Assembly (NCBI GenBank): GCA_029990175.1
Contig: JARKIP010000021.1
Coordinates: forward strand, 18,605,501 to 18,669,500
From: Petunia secreta
Lineage: Eukaryota > Streptophyta > Magnoliopsida > Solanales > Solanaceae
DNA: 64,000 nt
Direction: 5' to 3'
Shown: positions 1 to 9,955 of the stretch, piece by piece
How positions within the stretch are numbered: position 1 is the first letter of the stretch
Layout: every line of letters begins with the position of its first letter
Made by a program: the position numbers and the translations under genes
Notes under the pieces: generated by a model
Seen by the model: only the letters and a program-made list of their open reading frames with translations
The model's database searches: none
Told to the model about the DNA's origin: nothing

Positions 1-1
1 A

Positions 2-517
2 GTTGCTACTGCTGCAAGAACAGGAGCAACAAATACAAGAGCATCCACGTCAAGAGTACCAAAATCGACAAAGGGAGCAACATTGAAACAAGAAGGAAGA
101 GGTGAAGCCAAGCAAAAAGAAGGAAGAACGGGAAGAGGGTCAGCCAAACAAAACGAAGGAAGAACGGGAAGAAGTGAAGCCAAGCAAAACGAAGGAAAAA
201 CGGGAAGAGGGTCAGCCATGCAAAAAGAAGGAAGAAAGGGAAGAGGATCAGCCAAGCAAAAAGAAGGAAAAACGGGAAGAGGATCAGCCAAGCTAATAGG
301 AGGAAGAAAAAGTCGAAACACATCTGCTGAACGACAAGAACGTGCAAATGATATTTTGGAGCAACTTCGTGCTGAAGTTTGGGGTTGGAAGTTCAAATTT
401 GAGGAATTCTTCGAATACTACAATAGGGACGTCAAAAAGATGTTGAAAGAAATAAAGAGGATAAAGAACATGCTCCAGATAGCAACCTTGAATCAAGAAA
501 GGACTGCATCGCGTTGA
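2..517 (+). CDS. Small basic 'WKF' protein gene, copy A (5' partial)
   Basis: The reading frame is open from base 2 and ends at a stop at 515-517. No ATG occurs in the first part, so the start lies left of the window. The N-terminal part is rich in Ala, Thr and Arg. It is followed by about six copies of a 12-residue Lys/Gln/Glu/Gly/Arg repeat of the type AKQKEGRTGRGS (about bases 107-300). The C-terminal part (about bases 350-480) reads LEQLRAEVWGWKF, then a Lys/Glu-rich helix ending in RIKNML. The same C-terminal block occurs twice more in the window, on the minus strand at 47188-47489 and 48127-48451. Each copy lies convergent to a DUF1985/Ulp1 gene. Conservation of the block against decayed surroundings argues for a real protein. 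I do not recognise the family. The basic repeat and charged helix would fit a nucleic-acid or protein-binding role, which is inference. Confidence 0.6.
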   Translation, partial: VATAARTGATNTRASTSRVPKSTKGATLKQEGRGEAKQKEGRTGRGSAKQNEGRTGRSEAKQNEGKTGRGSAMQKEGRKGRGSAKQKEGKTGRGSAKLIGGRKSRNTSAERQERANDILEQLRAEVWGWKFKFEEFFEYYNRDVKKMLKEIKRIKNMLQIATLNQERTASR

Positions 518-968
518 AGTGAAAACGCATATTATTGACCAGGATGTTAATATGACTGTTTATTAAGTAATGTCTTAAATGCTAATATAATTAGCATACT
601 TTTGTAAAGCGCTGAATCGCCTGGTTCTTGATTATCAATGTATAAAGTAACTTTAATGTTTAGAACATCTGTTGTTGTTTCCCTATTTACTAGATATTGA
701 ACATCAAATAACCATTAAATTAAAAACTATTTGAACGTACAAAATAATGTTCCGAAAATAACTAATGCTGTTCCTATAGTCTATAATTTTAATATTTTTA
801 AGTCAATCTTATCATAATACAGATGTTCTAATAATGTAAACTCGATGTTCAGTGTAATGCAAAACAATAGTCATCATTTGCCATATATACGCACCAAAAA
901 TGGGTAATCATCCATATATTACACCCATCAAAAACAAAAACATAATTATCCAAATTTTACAACCCATA
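518..968. other. Convergent spacer between WKF copy A and the Ulp1-like gene
   Basis: AT-rich, non-coding, 451 bases. It contains several degenerate copies of the TGTTC/GAACA motif that also marks the introns of the neighbouring gene, for example near 661, 747, 821 and 847. It must hold the 3' ends and polyadenylation signals of both convergent genes. No other structure was seen. Confidence 0.6.
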
Positions 969-3900
969 CTAAGGGACTAATTTGCCATGGAATATGTCCA
1001 CAGCAAATTTAACTAGACAGTCTTCTATCACATTGTCACAAAGATCTTCCATCGGGGTGTTGGACAGCAAATGTTCGAGGAACATGATGGCATACGCTCC
1101 ACATGCAGTACCAGTCAAATTCCTTGGAAGGCCTTGGATGCGCTCGTACGGCCACATTTCCATAGATTGGATTTCAGGAGGGAGGTGGTTGAATTTCCCC
1201 CACTGCCGGATGTATACTGGGAACATGTACATAATTGGCCCCATTATTGAATCAAAGCGGTCTTCATTGTACACCCCAATGTTGCAGTCGTAGACATCGA
1301 TCCTTGCCTCCTCTAAATAAAAGACGCATGTAACATAATGCGTGCTTTCAATGTTATACACGGCAAAGAGTCTTTTCACACCATCCCACTTCCTTCCACC
1401 CGGATATGGAGACTTACCTCTGGCATAATCAAGGAATGTATCCTCAAACTTATATGCTGCTAGGTATTTGTCAAGGCCGACATCAAACCCCCTTGCCTCC
1501 TCTTCAGCCGCAGCGTATCGAACGCACATGTTGGTCAAGAATGAAAGATCGAGGATGAGATCAGAGCTATCATAATGTCGGGGGTAAGCCTTATGCCTCA
1601 CACGCATCAAGGCCAGGTACTCATCCATAAACTGCAGAATAAAACAAATTAGAAGTTGTGAATAAAACTATGCCGACACATACTATTAAATGTTTGGACC
1701 AGCAAGTCGAATGTTCAACGAACATAGGACCATCAGGTTCCGAACGGAGAAACAAATGTGCGTTCTTCGATAAAAACCAAACACTAACAAAACAATAGAA
1801 GTAAAGAGATGCACTTACGCTATCCCACATCCACTCTTTCACGTCCAGGAAGTCCAGAAAATCCAAGTAATTAAACTCGTGACACAGGAAGGCAGTCTTT
1901 TGTTCCTTCTTCTCCTCCATGAAAGCGTCAAATTCAGCTTTCTTGTGAATGTCGAGTGCCTTGTACAGTGTCACTGGCAATCTCCCGAGATTTTGGAGCC
2001 TGACTTGAGCTCTCTCTCTAAATTTCCAAAAAAACAAAATATAAATGTTTGAAAATTTTTTATAAATTTAATAGAAGAACGTCCCTTTTATGTTCAACGA
2101 TTCTAATTGGATGTTTTACTAACCTTGCCATTCTGGCAGCAGTCATTTTCTTCTTTCCTTTGTTCTTCTTTGCCTGGAGCATCCTGGACAACAAAATATT
2201 CCTCTTTGGTCGCTGCTGCTGCTGCTTCTTCTTTGACGACGACGCTACTAAATTAGCAAGGGACAGCTGGATCGCATCAAGCTTCTGATCCAGTCCCTGT
2301 CGCCATTGAAGGCAGTCGTGACACTTGCAACTGCAGACACTAGGCTCCACATTCTCCTGTTCTCTCCTCCTAGAGCTTTCTCCAACTTCGAACAAACCCC
2401 TACCACTAAAAAGCCCACCAGTAAAACGACCAGCCCTACCACCAATCTCATCACCAACTTCTGTTTCACATCTGCCAACACCTCCACTAACAAATTCTTC
2501 ACCAACCTTTCCTTCATCAATTACCTCTCTTGGAGGGGTCCTGGGGCAATTCCTAAAAACTGTCACTCGATCACCACCAACGATCGAGCTGGCCCCCTCC
2601 AACATCACAACAAGGTGATCAATTACCTCGTCGGCCCCATCAACAAACGGCTCAATATTCTGAAAAGTTTCATCTTCCCTCTCTGCATCGATAGGGTCAA
2701 TAAAAGGGTGCACCACCTACATACCATAAAAGAGTGTTCAGAACATCATTATTACTGTTCGACATTTAACACCATTAAAAATGAAACATCATATCTGTCG
2801 TGATCGAACATCTGAAAAGATGTTCTTAACATTAACAGCAATGATTATAACGGCATTGCAGATGTTCCAACATTTAGAAAATTGTAGGTAAAGTACTTAC
2901 AGGCTTTGCAACATTCTCAAACAGCCTTAGGGAGTCTCTTTCATTCTTTTCAGTGATCCACCTGTGCATCCTTGGCATGCTCCTCTCCTTGGGAAAATCC
3001 CTGGGACGAAGCGAAGGTATTGCTTCAAATACCCAACCCACAAATGCCCAAGGAAACCCATAAAGATTGTAATTTGGCCCGTCCTTGGCCTTGCTAGCTG
3101 CACGATCAGCCATGGGCTTCGTCAGGTACTCAATGGTCAGCTCGAAGCTTTTCCGCCCCCAAGGATACTTGGCAAATTCATTAGGAAGGTATGCAAGACA
3201 GACCAGTAATTCCTCAATACCAGCTTTTTTGTCCTTGGCGCACAATATTGAGTGAACAAACCAAGCCATGGCAAGCCCAAACTTGTACCGTTCAGGAACT
3301 TCCTCATTTTCTATCAAACTCAGCAACCGGGAAGCAGTTACTGCTCTTGCTTTCCCATCCTCCCACGCCGTTGAGATATACTCCCACATCTCCCTGCCCC
3401 TCTCTTTGATCGCAGCCTCCCATTGGACACTTGGATAGGCTTGGCATCTCAGCTTTGTCATCAAAGCAAACTCTTGGAGGCCAAAACGAACAGGCACTCC
3501 ATTGAAATTGAACCAAGCTTCTTTTTCTTTATTGCACAAAACTCTTCTTAGCAGAATATTGTGCACCAACCTGGTTGGAAACGATGGCTCCTCCGGCAAG
3601 TCCAAGAAATGGCCAAAGATACTGTTTTTGAACTTGTCATACAAACCACTTGTACGCAGCACAATCCTGAACTCACGCATTCGTCCAATAAGCGACGAGC
3701 GGACAGTTATCTTGGATTGAAAATGCTCATGCTCATCCAAGTAAGTCTTCAGCACCATTGGTGGAATGACACTGGTGACGTACTCAGGCTGCACGAACTC
3801 AGGCTACACAATGTTTTGAAATTTGTTAGTTTAAGGAATCACCAGGGTAGTAAGAACATAATATCAGATGCATGAAACATCCCTTGAGATGTTCCAAGAA

Positions 3901-4490
3901 CTACAATAAAATACTTCGAACATAGTTAAGATTGATCTGATCATGCACGCGAGTGTTCTCAAATCACATAAAAAATATTGAACATTCTACTGTAAAGTGA
4001 CGAACAACTTTATGTATGTTCTCAACTATACCTCTCTAGGTGGCTCTGCAGAATCAGCTCCCACGTCGTCTACGAACTGACGTTCTCCTTCGCATCTCTC
4101 ACCCTCTTCTTCTTCCCTACCATTCCTACCTCCTTCACCAGCTTGAACATCTACTATCTCTATAACTTCATGTACATCATCTACTTCTTCTACATTTGCA
4201 ACTCCTTCAAATTCCCCTGCAAGATTATTTACCAACCTTCCCACCTCCTCTTCTTCTTCCACATTTAAAAGGCTCTCTTTTTTGTTTCCATCTTCATCCC
4301 AGTCATCATCACCAAACAGCGCTTCTATTTCTTCTGATAGATTACCATCTTCCGGCAGCTGTGGCCCAACATTTACATCATAGTCTAGGGACCCCTCCTC
4401 TTCGTCCTCCAATATTAGTCTCCTCTTCATAGGAGGCTGTTTACTAGGAGGAGTAGTCTCCTTCCTCTTAATTCCCCGCTTATAAGCCAT
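969..4490 (-). CDS. DUF1985 / Ulp1-like (C48 peptidase) gene, five exons, copy A
   Basis: Exons on the minus strand: 4490-4032, 3803-2901, 2716-2124, 2017-1819 and 1631-969. Every junction is GT-AG, the phases match, and the lengths sum to 2,817 nt, giving a 938-residue protein with no internal stop. Domains in order: an acidic N-terminus with a basic KRKETTPPSK start (exon 1); a DUF1985-like domain (exon 2, about residues 160-450); an acidic linker with a Cys cluster CSCKCHDC and a Lys/Gln-rich segment (exon 3); and a Ulp1-type cysteine peptidase domain (exons 4-5). In the peptidase domain the candidate catalytic residues are His816 (THYV), Asp833 (VYDCN) and Cys895 (GTACGAY). The Gln usual before the catalytic Cys in Ulp1 is not at its normal spacing (PRNLTGTAC). 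Ulp1 enzymes remove SUMO or related modifiers. Plant DUF1985/Ulp1 genes often belong to Mutator-like transposons, so a transposon origin is likelier than a host deSUMOylase. A decayed paralogue lies at 42599-46725. Confidence 0.8.
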
Positions 4491-4659
4491 TGTAACTGCA
4501 AATCACAAGTACATTCATCAATTAAAGATGTACAAGCATGCAAGTAGAGTCATCATTAAACGTTATCATCCTCTCGCACGGTCGGAGCACTGTCTCAAAT
4601 GTTTTAGAACTTTAAACATGCATGCACAAACATAAACATGCAAAATCTTGACTATATGT

Positions 4660-4955
4660 ACATTTTTTCAACCTTTAGCATATTTATTTTATAAAACCCT
4701 AATTTATTTTAACAAAAACCATCTAAAATGCATCAACAACTTCAAACATCCCATCACACGTTTAGAACACTGTCCCACGACGTTTGACTCTGCGAAGGAG
4801 TATGCGTACAACATTTTTTCAACCTTTAGCCTATTTATTTTTAAAAACCCTAATTTATTTTAACAAAAATCATCTAAAATACATCACCAACTTCAAACAT
4901 CGTATCACACGTTTAGAACACTGTCTCACAATGTTTCAGTCTTCGAAGGAGTATG
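4660..4955. repeat. Two tandem ~151-bp repeats upstream of Ulp1 copy A
   Basis: Unit 1 runs from 4660 to 4810 and unit 2 from 4811 to about 4955. Both begin ACATTTTTTCAACC and share the CCCTAATTTATTTTAAC and CACGTTTAGAACACTGTC segments. Partial further copies lie on both sides (about 4560-4659 and 4966-5010). The array lies within 170 bases upstream of the Ulp1 start codon, where a promoter or a transposon subterminal region would be expected. Confidence 0.75.
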
Positions 4956-5010
4956 CTCTTAACATAGTAATATAACATAAACATGCAAAACTTCACTATT
5001 TGTACAAGAA

Positions 5011-5753
5011 CATAGCACTATTTGACGAAAAAATCAACAAAAACAAAGATTTTCACAAGAACTTTCTCAGTATTGTAAAAAGGCGTAAAAATCATAGTTT
5101 TTTCAAAATAGCAAAATAGCAAAGAAAAAACCCGATTCACTTGAAAAACATCAATATTGTTCAAAATTTACCTTTAGATGTTACCAGAAAAATGTTTATG
5201 CTCGGCGACGATGATGTTTAGAAAACTGCGTAGAGCTACTGTAGAAGATGAACTTGAGAACTGTGAAGTGTGTAAGAGAAGTTTTTTGGGGTTCGATGTT
5301 TTAAATCATTGCCTGCGTCCGTTCGGTTCCTTTTCCCACCTTTTGATTAAAAGTTTTTGGGATTGCTAATTCAGTCCAAAAGGTTTTTAATCAAGCCCCG
5401 CAAGTTTTGTTGTTTCTAATATGGCCCATGGTTTAATGTTAAACGCGCGCGTCATTCGACGCTCCACGCGCGTCCCCTTTTATTAATTAAAGACTTGAGG
5501 GGGTCTTTTGGCCCATTCTTCTCAAGTGACTTTTCTCTTACTAAAACTTATGTTGATTTGTTATCATCATCGAAAACATTAGATGAAACCTTGGTTCCAT
5601 CAGTAGCATTCAGCCTCCCTTATACTCAAGGTTAGACGTTCAACACTATCTATGGAGTATATAAAAGCTATACTCAACTGTTAATGCATCTGTTTACCTT
5701 ACCATATGAATCGATTTGACTTTTTTAAATTCTTTTTGGGGTTTGAATGTAGG
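5011..5753. other. Non-coding region between Ulp1 copy A and the P450 fragment
   Basis: No convincing gene. A 63-codon open frame at 5178-5369 has no recognisable features. A GC-rich patch (GCGCGCGTC, then ACGCGCGTCC near 5460) stands out from AT-rich surroundings. From about 5540 the sequence looks like the tail of a P450 intron, because it ends in a T-rich tract and AG directly before P450 exon 2. Confidence 0.4.
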
Positions 5754-6376
5754 ACATCTTTCTTGCTGGAACTGAAACTTCAGCTACGACTATAATTTGG
5801 GCATTTTCGGAAATGATGAAGAACCCATGTACCATGGCCAAGGCCCAGAGTGAAGTGAGACATGTCCTTAAAGGAAAGAGAACTTATGATGATGAAGATC
5901 TTGAAAAGTTGACATACCTAAAGTTAGTGACTAAGGAAACATTAAGACTACATGCTCCAGCTCCTCTTCTCGTGCCTAGAGAATCTAGGGAGGAAACAAA
6001 TATTGGTGGATTCGCCATACCTTGTAAGACTAGAGTACTAGTCAATGCATGGGCACTTGGAAGAGATCCCAAAAGTTGGCATGATCCTGAAAGTTTTATA
6101 CCAGATAGATTTGAGAATTCCTCAATTGACTTTATGGGAAATCACTTTGAGTTTATTCCTTTTGGGGCAGGAAGAAGGATCTGTCCAGGAATACAATTTG
6201 GTTGGAGTAACGTTGCACTTTCTTTGGCTCAATTACTCTACCACTTTGAATGGGAACTTCCATTTGGAACTAATCCAAATGATTTGGATATGTCTGAAAC
6301 ACAGGGAATAACTACATCGAAACAAGAAGATCTTTATTTAGTTGCCACGGATTATAGAAAGGATGAAGAGTTTTGA
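5754..6376 (+). pseudogene. CYP71D-type cytochrome P450, exon 2 only
   Basis: The open stretch begins right after an intron acceptor (GTAG at 5750-5753) and encodes the C-terminal P450 half: oxygen-binding helix I (AGTETSATT), helix K (KETLRLH), the PERF region (PDRFENSS) and the haem-binding loop FGAGRRICPG, ending at a TGA at 6374-6376. It closely matches exon 2 of the intact P450 at 11035-11658 on the other strand. No exon 1 with a membrane anchor or LPPGP hinge precedes it within the upstream 700 bases; the space is occupied by the Ulp1 unit. The exon itself has no stop. It is therefore a truncated copy, probably non-functional. Confidence 0.85.
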
Positions 6377-7747
6377 TGTTTGACATATAGGAAAGGTCAG
6401 CATGACCTGCGCAATTTTTTATCAGCTTTTCTCGCTTGGTTTATGTATGTATATGCGTATCCATTCATATTTGCGCAAAATGTAGCCATGGGTTGCTGTT
6501 CACCATTATTTCAAAATATACTCAAGGTGTATTGTATTGTATTTTTCATTTCATTGTATTGTATTACGATAAATATAATCATTGGATAGACTACACAGAA
6601 TTTGGTGTACAAATAATCCCCTTTTGATTTCACTTTTGCAAAATTATTCTTAATTATTTCAGTGCGGAAGACAATGGGTTGAAACATCGTTAGACCACTC
6701 GATTTTTTTGGGTCGGACATTGGAACTATGACACTATAGGCAACGGTTTGCTTTTTTGACCCCACATAATAGTTGTTTATTAAAAATATGGTTTAATGAA
6801 ACGAAAGTACACTATGAATCTTATAATGACGCTCGTAACCCAGTTCTCCCTTTCTAATCTTTCTATGCACTTGCTTATTTAACATTGCAATCCAAATGCG
6901 TTATTTTTCTCGTTTTGATGTCCAAACACTCATGTCTTTAATTTAGTGAAAAGCGCAATCCACTTGTCGTCTCTACATTCTGTCGTTATATTTTCGGATC
7001 TTGTCTTTTTAGTTTTTCTATTTTACGTTTTGTTGGCCTTAATAACATGATATGTGTGCGGAATCACATCTTGATCTAAACACATGATCAAACTTTGTAC
7101 TAATGAACTAGTTAGGGAATAAGGGAAGAATATAGTAAGGCAGGTCTGAGAAGGATTTCAAGCCATTTACAAAACTTCCAGAAGCTTGGCCACTTAAAAC
7201 CACTTATTTTCTCCTAAAAGCATGATCAAATACCCCATTCTTTCAAAATAAACACTCTTTGAAAAAAAGATAAGAACTTTTGAGTCTCCAGAAGTTTGGT
7301 CAAATAGGCTCTAGGAGGGACATTTGGTAGTGAAGCATTTTTTAATTGGAAGACTAGAAAAAGATCAATCATATCAAGATGTTATATGTCGGGAACTAGT
7401 GAAAAGAGGCCAAACAAGAATCGCCTAGCTCATTTGCAAGGACATGGTTCAAGGACTTTGTAACCGAGATGAAAGGTTGCCAGAATAATATTGTGGCAGG
7501 GCCAAGGATAACCTAAATTGAAGTAGCATGTTTGTTTGTTTGATTTTTTTAATGTTTAAGATAGGACTCTATTTGAGAAAGGGTTTTTTTACACAAATAT
7601 ACAAATTTTCACCTTTAATTACAAAAAAATAGTAATATTATACAAATTACTAGGCATATGCAATATTTTCCTAGCAAAATTACAAAAGTTATTTTTAATT
7701 GACAAAATCTTTCAACACTTACCTGCTGCCACCACCCAAAACAAAAA
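6377..7747. other. Intergenic, no gene seen
   Basis: AT-rich sequence with no coding similarity that I recognise. The first part may be the 3' untranslated region of the P450 fragment. Around 7140-7310 there are paired motifs (ACTTCCAGAAGCTTGG and TCCAGAAGTTTGGTC) that could be a small decayed inverted-repeat element. I could not define its ends. Confidence 0.5.
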
Positions 7748-8095
7748 ATGAACTCTCCAACATTTTCTCTCCGCCACCAATTTCTTCACAGCGGCGCCAC
7801 CATTCAACTACCACGTGCCGTTACCTCCACCACCTCCTCCTCATTCTGTGTCTGCATGTCTCTCCAAAATGACGACCCATCAATCGCCGTGGTCGGCGTT
7901 ATAGACACCGTGGGTCAACAATTCCTCTCCGTACTTTTGCAAAGCTTCGACAACCACTCGCTAATGTTGTTAGTGAAGAAACTGAGAAAGTTTCTGGTAA
8001 AGGAAATAGTAGTTCGAATATTTGTTCTAATTGGTTCTGATATAATAAAAGACGTCGCGATATATATACATTTTGTTAATTTTGTTGGCTACTGA
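7748..8095 (+). pseudogene. Aspartate-semialdehyde dehydrogenase N-terminal fragment
   Basis: The translation starts with a Ser/Thr-rich stretch like a plastid transit peptide, then MSLQNDDPSIAVVGV and VGQQFLSVL. This corresponds to the start of plant aspartate-semialdehyde dehydrogenase, the plastid enzyme of Lys/Thr/Met synthesis, including its NAD(P)-binding glycine loop. Normally the loop reads like GVTGAVGQ; here it is GVIDTVGQ, so key glycine positions are changed. Similarity fades after about base 7990, and the rest of the enzyme, with its catalytic Cys and His, is absent. It is a broken gene fragment, not a functional gene. The family call is from memory of the conserved N-terminus. 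Confidence 0.6.
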
Positions 8096-8399
8096 AATTG
8101 GATCTTTAGCATAAGATGAAAAAGACGTGGTTGGAATATGAGGTTTTTAAAATTTCTCTAACTTGTGATTTGTGTTGTAATAATAGTGTGAATTTGATAA
8201 TGAGATATGACAATATAGATGGATTTTTATATAATTGGGGGCCATGTGAAGTGCTATGAGAGTTTTTTGAATTTTTGGAATAATTATCCATAGCATTAAT
8301 CAAGAGAGTCATGTGCATTTCTTTTGTATCTACTGCCCCAGGAAACTTCTAAGTCTGTTTTAATAAATGTTACATCAACTATTAACCTTTGGACTCCAG

Positions 8400-8795
8400 A
8401 CGGCAATCAAATGTTACAGCTTGAAGCAGTCTGATACAGTGTGAAATGGTGCAGAAACAACCTGAAATGGTGCTGAAATAATATGATACAGTATTGAACA
8501 CAATCTGAAACGGTGCAGAAATAGTTAGATACGGTGCTGCAGAAATAGTTGAAACGGCGCAGAAACAGTTGAAACGGTGCAGAAACAGTTAGATATAGTG
8601 CTGCAGAAACAGTTGAAATGGTGCAGAAACAGTTGAAACGGTGCAGAAACAGTTAGATACGGTGCTGCAGAAACAGTTGAAACGGTGCAGAAACAGTTGA
8701 AACTGTCCAGAAACAGTTAGATACGATACTGCAGAAACAGTTGAAACGGTGCAGAAACAGTTGAGATACGGTGAGATACAACGAGATACATCGAG
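8400..8795 (+). repeat. Minisatellite with ~20-bp unit
   Basis: About 18-20 imperfect copies of a unit like CAGAAACAGTTGAAACGGTG, with a variant carrying AGATACGGTGCTG. The array starts degenerate near 8400 and is most regular between 8520 and 8770. It then grades into a purine-rich run (GGGGAAATAGGAGGAA) to about 8935. It is non-coding. Confidence 0.85.
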
Positions 8796-9302
8796 GATGG
8801 GATGAGAAAAAGTGAAATTGGGGGAAATGATAGGAATAAAAGTGAAATTAGGGGAAATGGTGGGAGGAAAATTGAAATAGGGAGAAATAGGAGGAACAAA
8901 AGTGATAGTGGGGGAAATAGGAGGAAGAATGTAAGGGTTTGGTATGTTATGGGAAAATATTGCTATGTTTTTACTATATTTGTAATTAACTTGTGTTTTG
9001 CTCTATATAGGGTTATTTTGCTAAAATGTTGCTATGTTTGGTAATTAAGTTCTAAAACTTGTATTTTTATGTAAAAAATCCTTTGAGAAATGGTTATGAG
9101 TTTTCCATTTTTAAGATAAGATAGCATTTGAAAAATGGATAGAGTTTAAACAAAGTCAATTCAGTATCATTCATTTTGCAAAATGAACCAAATAGTATAT
9201 ATATTTTGTAAAGAAGTGAAGATAAATTGTCATCACTTTCATTAATTAAGCCATAAACACCAAAAGTAAGCGTAGTCTTCTTCATTCCGACGTAGTCTTC
9301 TT

Positions 9303-9505
9303 CATTCCGAGCACTCCATCAACACGACGGTTCCTCGTAAGCAAGGCACAAAGTTTGAAGGGCTTCATTAGCAAATTTTTGAATTGTATCGTTCAAATGA
9401 TTAAGTGAAGCTTTATCTGGAGGAATCACCTCACCATTGGAATCGGGGACACTGTCGCATGAAGCCAAGATTATTTCGGATGCTCCTTTGCAGTGTACGC
9501 GGAAA
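9303..9505 (-). pseudogene. ACA-type (P2B) Ca2+-ATPase fragment
   Basis: The minus-strand frame encodes FRVHCKGASEIILASCD, a spacer with NGEVIPPDKASLNHLND, then FANEALQTLCLAYEE. This is the nucleotide-binding domain of plant autoinhibited Ca2+-ATPases, including the KGASE signature. Only about 60 residues are present. The phosphorylation motif, transmembrane helices and calmodulin-binding N-terminus are missing. The upstream side (about 9505-9520) abuts the TIR element at 9521. A short duplication (GTAGTCTTCTTCATTCCGA twice, 9271-9310) lies at its 3' edge. It is a relic or captured fragment. Confidence 0.7.
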
Positions 9506-9520
9506 ACTTGGGGAAAGTGC

Positions 9521-9955
9521 ACGAAAAGCCACTTTTGTCGCTGGTCTTTGGGCACAGACCACTAATATCAAAATATTTAGTTTGTGGCCACTTTCGCTAA
9601 AGAGATAGAACTTCAGTCCAGAGGCTGGATTGAAGTTCAGTCCTTAAAGATTGAACTTCAGTCCAGGGCCATATGGATTGAAGTTCACTCCTTAAAGACA
9701 TAACTTCAGTCCAGGACCATGTTGACTGAAGTTTAGTCCTTAAAAATTGAACTTCAGTCCAGGGCCATATGGACTGAAGTTCAATCCTTAAAGATGGAAC
9801 TTCAGTCCAGGGGCCGTATGGACTGAACTTCAGTCAATGATCAAAACTTAAGTCAATATTTATTTAGTAAAGGCCCAAAAATGGCCTCTAGTGTAAGACC
9901 AAAGAAAATATTGACCTCAAACCAAATACCAGTGTTAAAAGTGGCTGCTGGGCGA
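9521..9955. mobile_element. Small non-autonomous element with TIR-like ends and hairpin repeats
   Basis: The left end (AGCCACTTTTGTCGCTGGTC, from about 9526) and the reverse complement of the right end (AGCCACTTTTAACACTGGTA, to about 9947) match at about 80% over roughly 25 bases, as TIRs do. The interior is a tandem array (9600-9840). No coding capacity is present. It adjoins the Ca2+-ATPase fragment. The exact ends and a target duplication could not be fixed by eye, so the superfamily is unknown. Confidence 0.55.
9605..9840. repeat. ~56-bp tandem repeats that are internally palindromic
   Basis: Four to five copies of a unit containing GAACTTCAGTCCAGGGCCAT, then ATGGACTGAAGTTCAGTCC, then TTAAAGA. 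ACTTCAGTCC and GGACTGAAGT within each unit are inverted copies, so every unit can form a hairpin and neighbouring units can pair with each other. The array makes up the core of the TIR element at 9521-9955. Confidence 0.85.

Noticed and set aside
6..347. Minus-strand frame of repeated LFAWLILFPFF units
   Set aside because: It is the antisense shadow of the basic repeat in WKF copy A. The plus frame has the conserved WKF core; the minus frame has no homologue in copies B1/B2.
5178..5369. 63-codon open frame upstream of the P450 fragment
   Set aside because: No recognisable motif, no neighbour support, and it lies in the likely upstream region of the Ulp1 gene.
8400..8795. CRISPR-like array
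   Set aside because: Regular repeats without unique spacers in a plant genome; it is a minisatellite. No CRISPR array or cas gene is present anywhere in the window.
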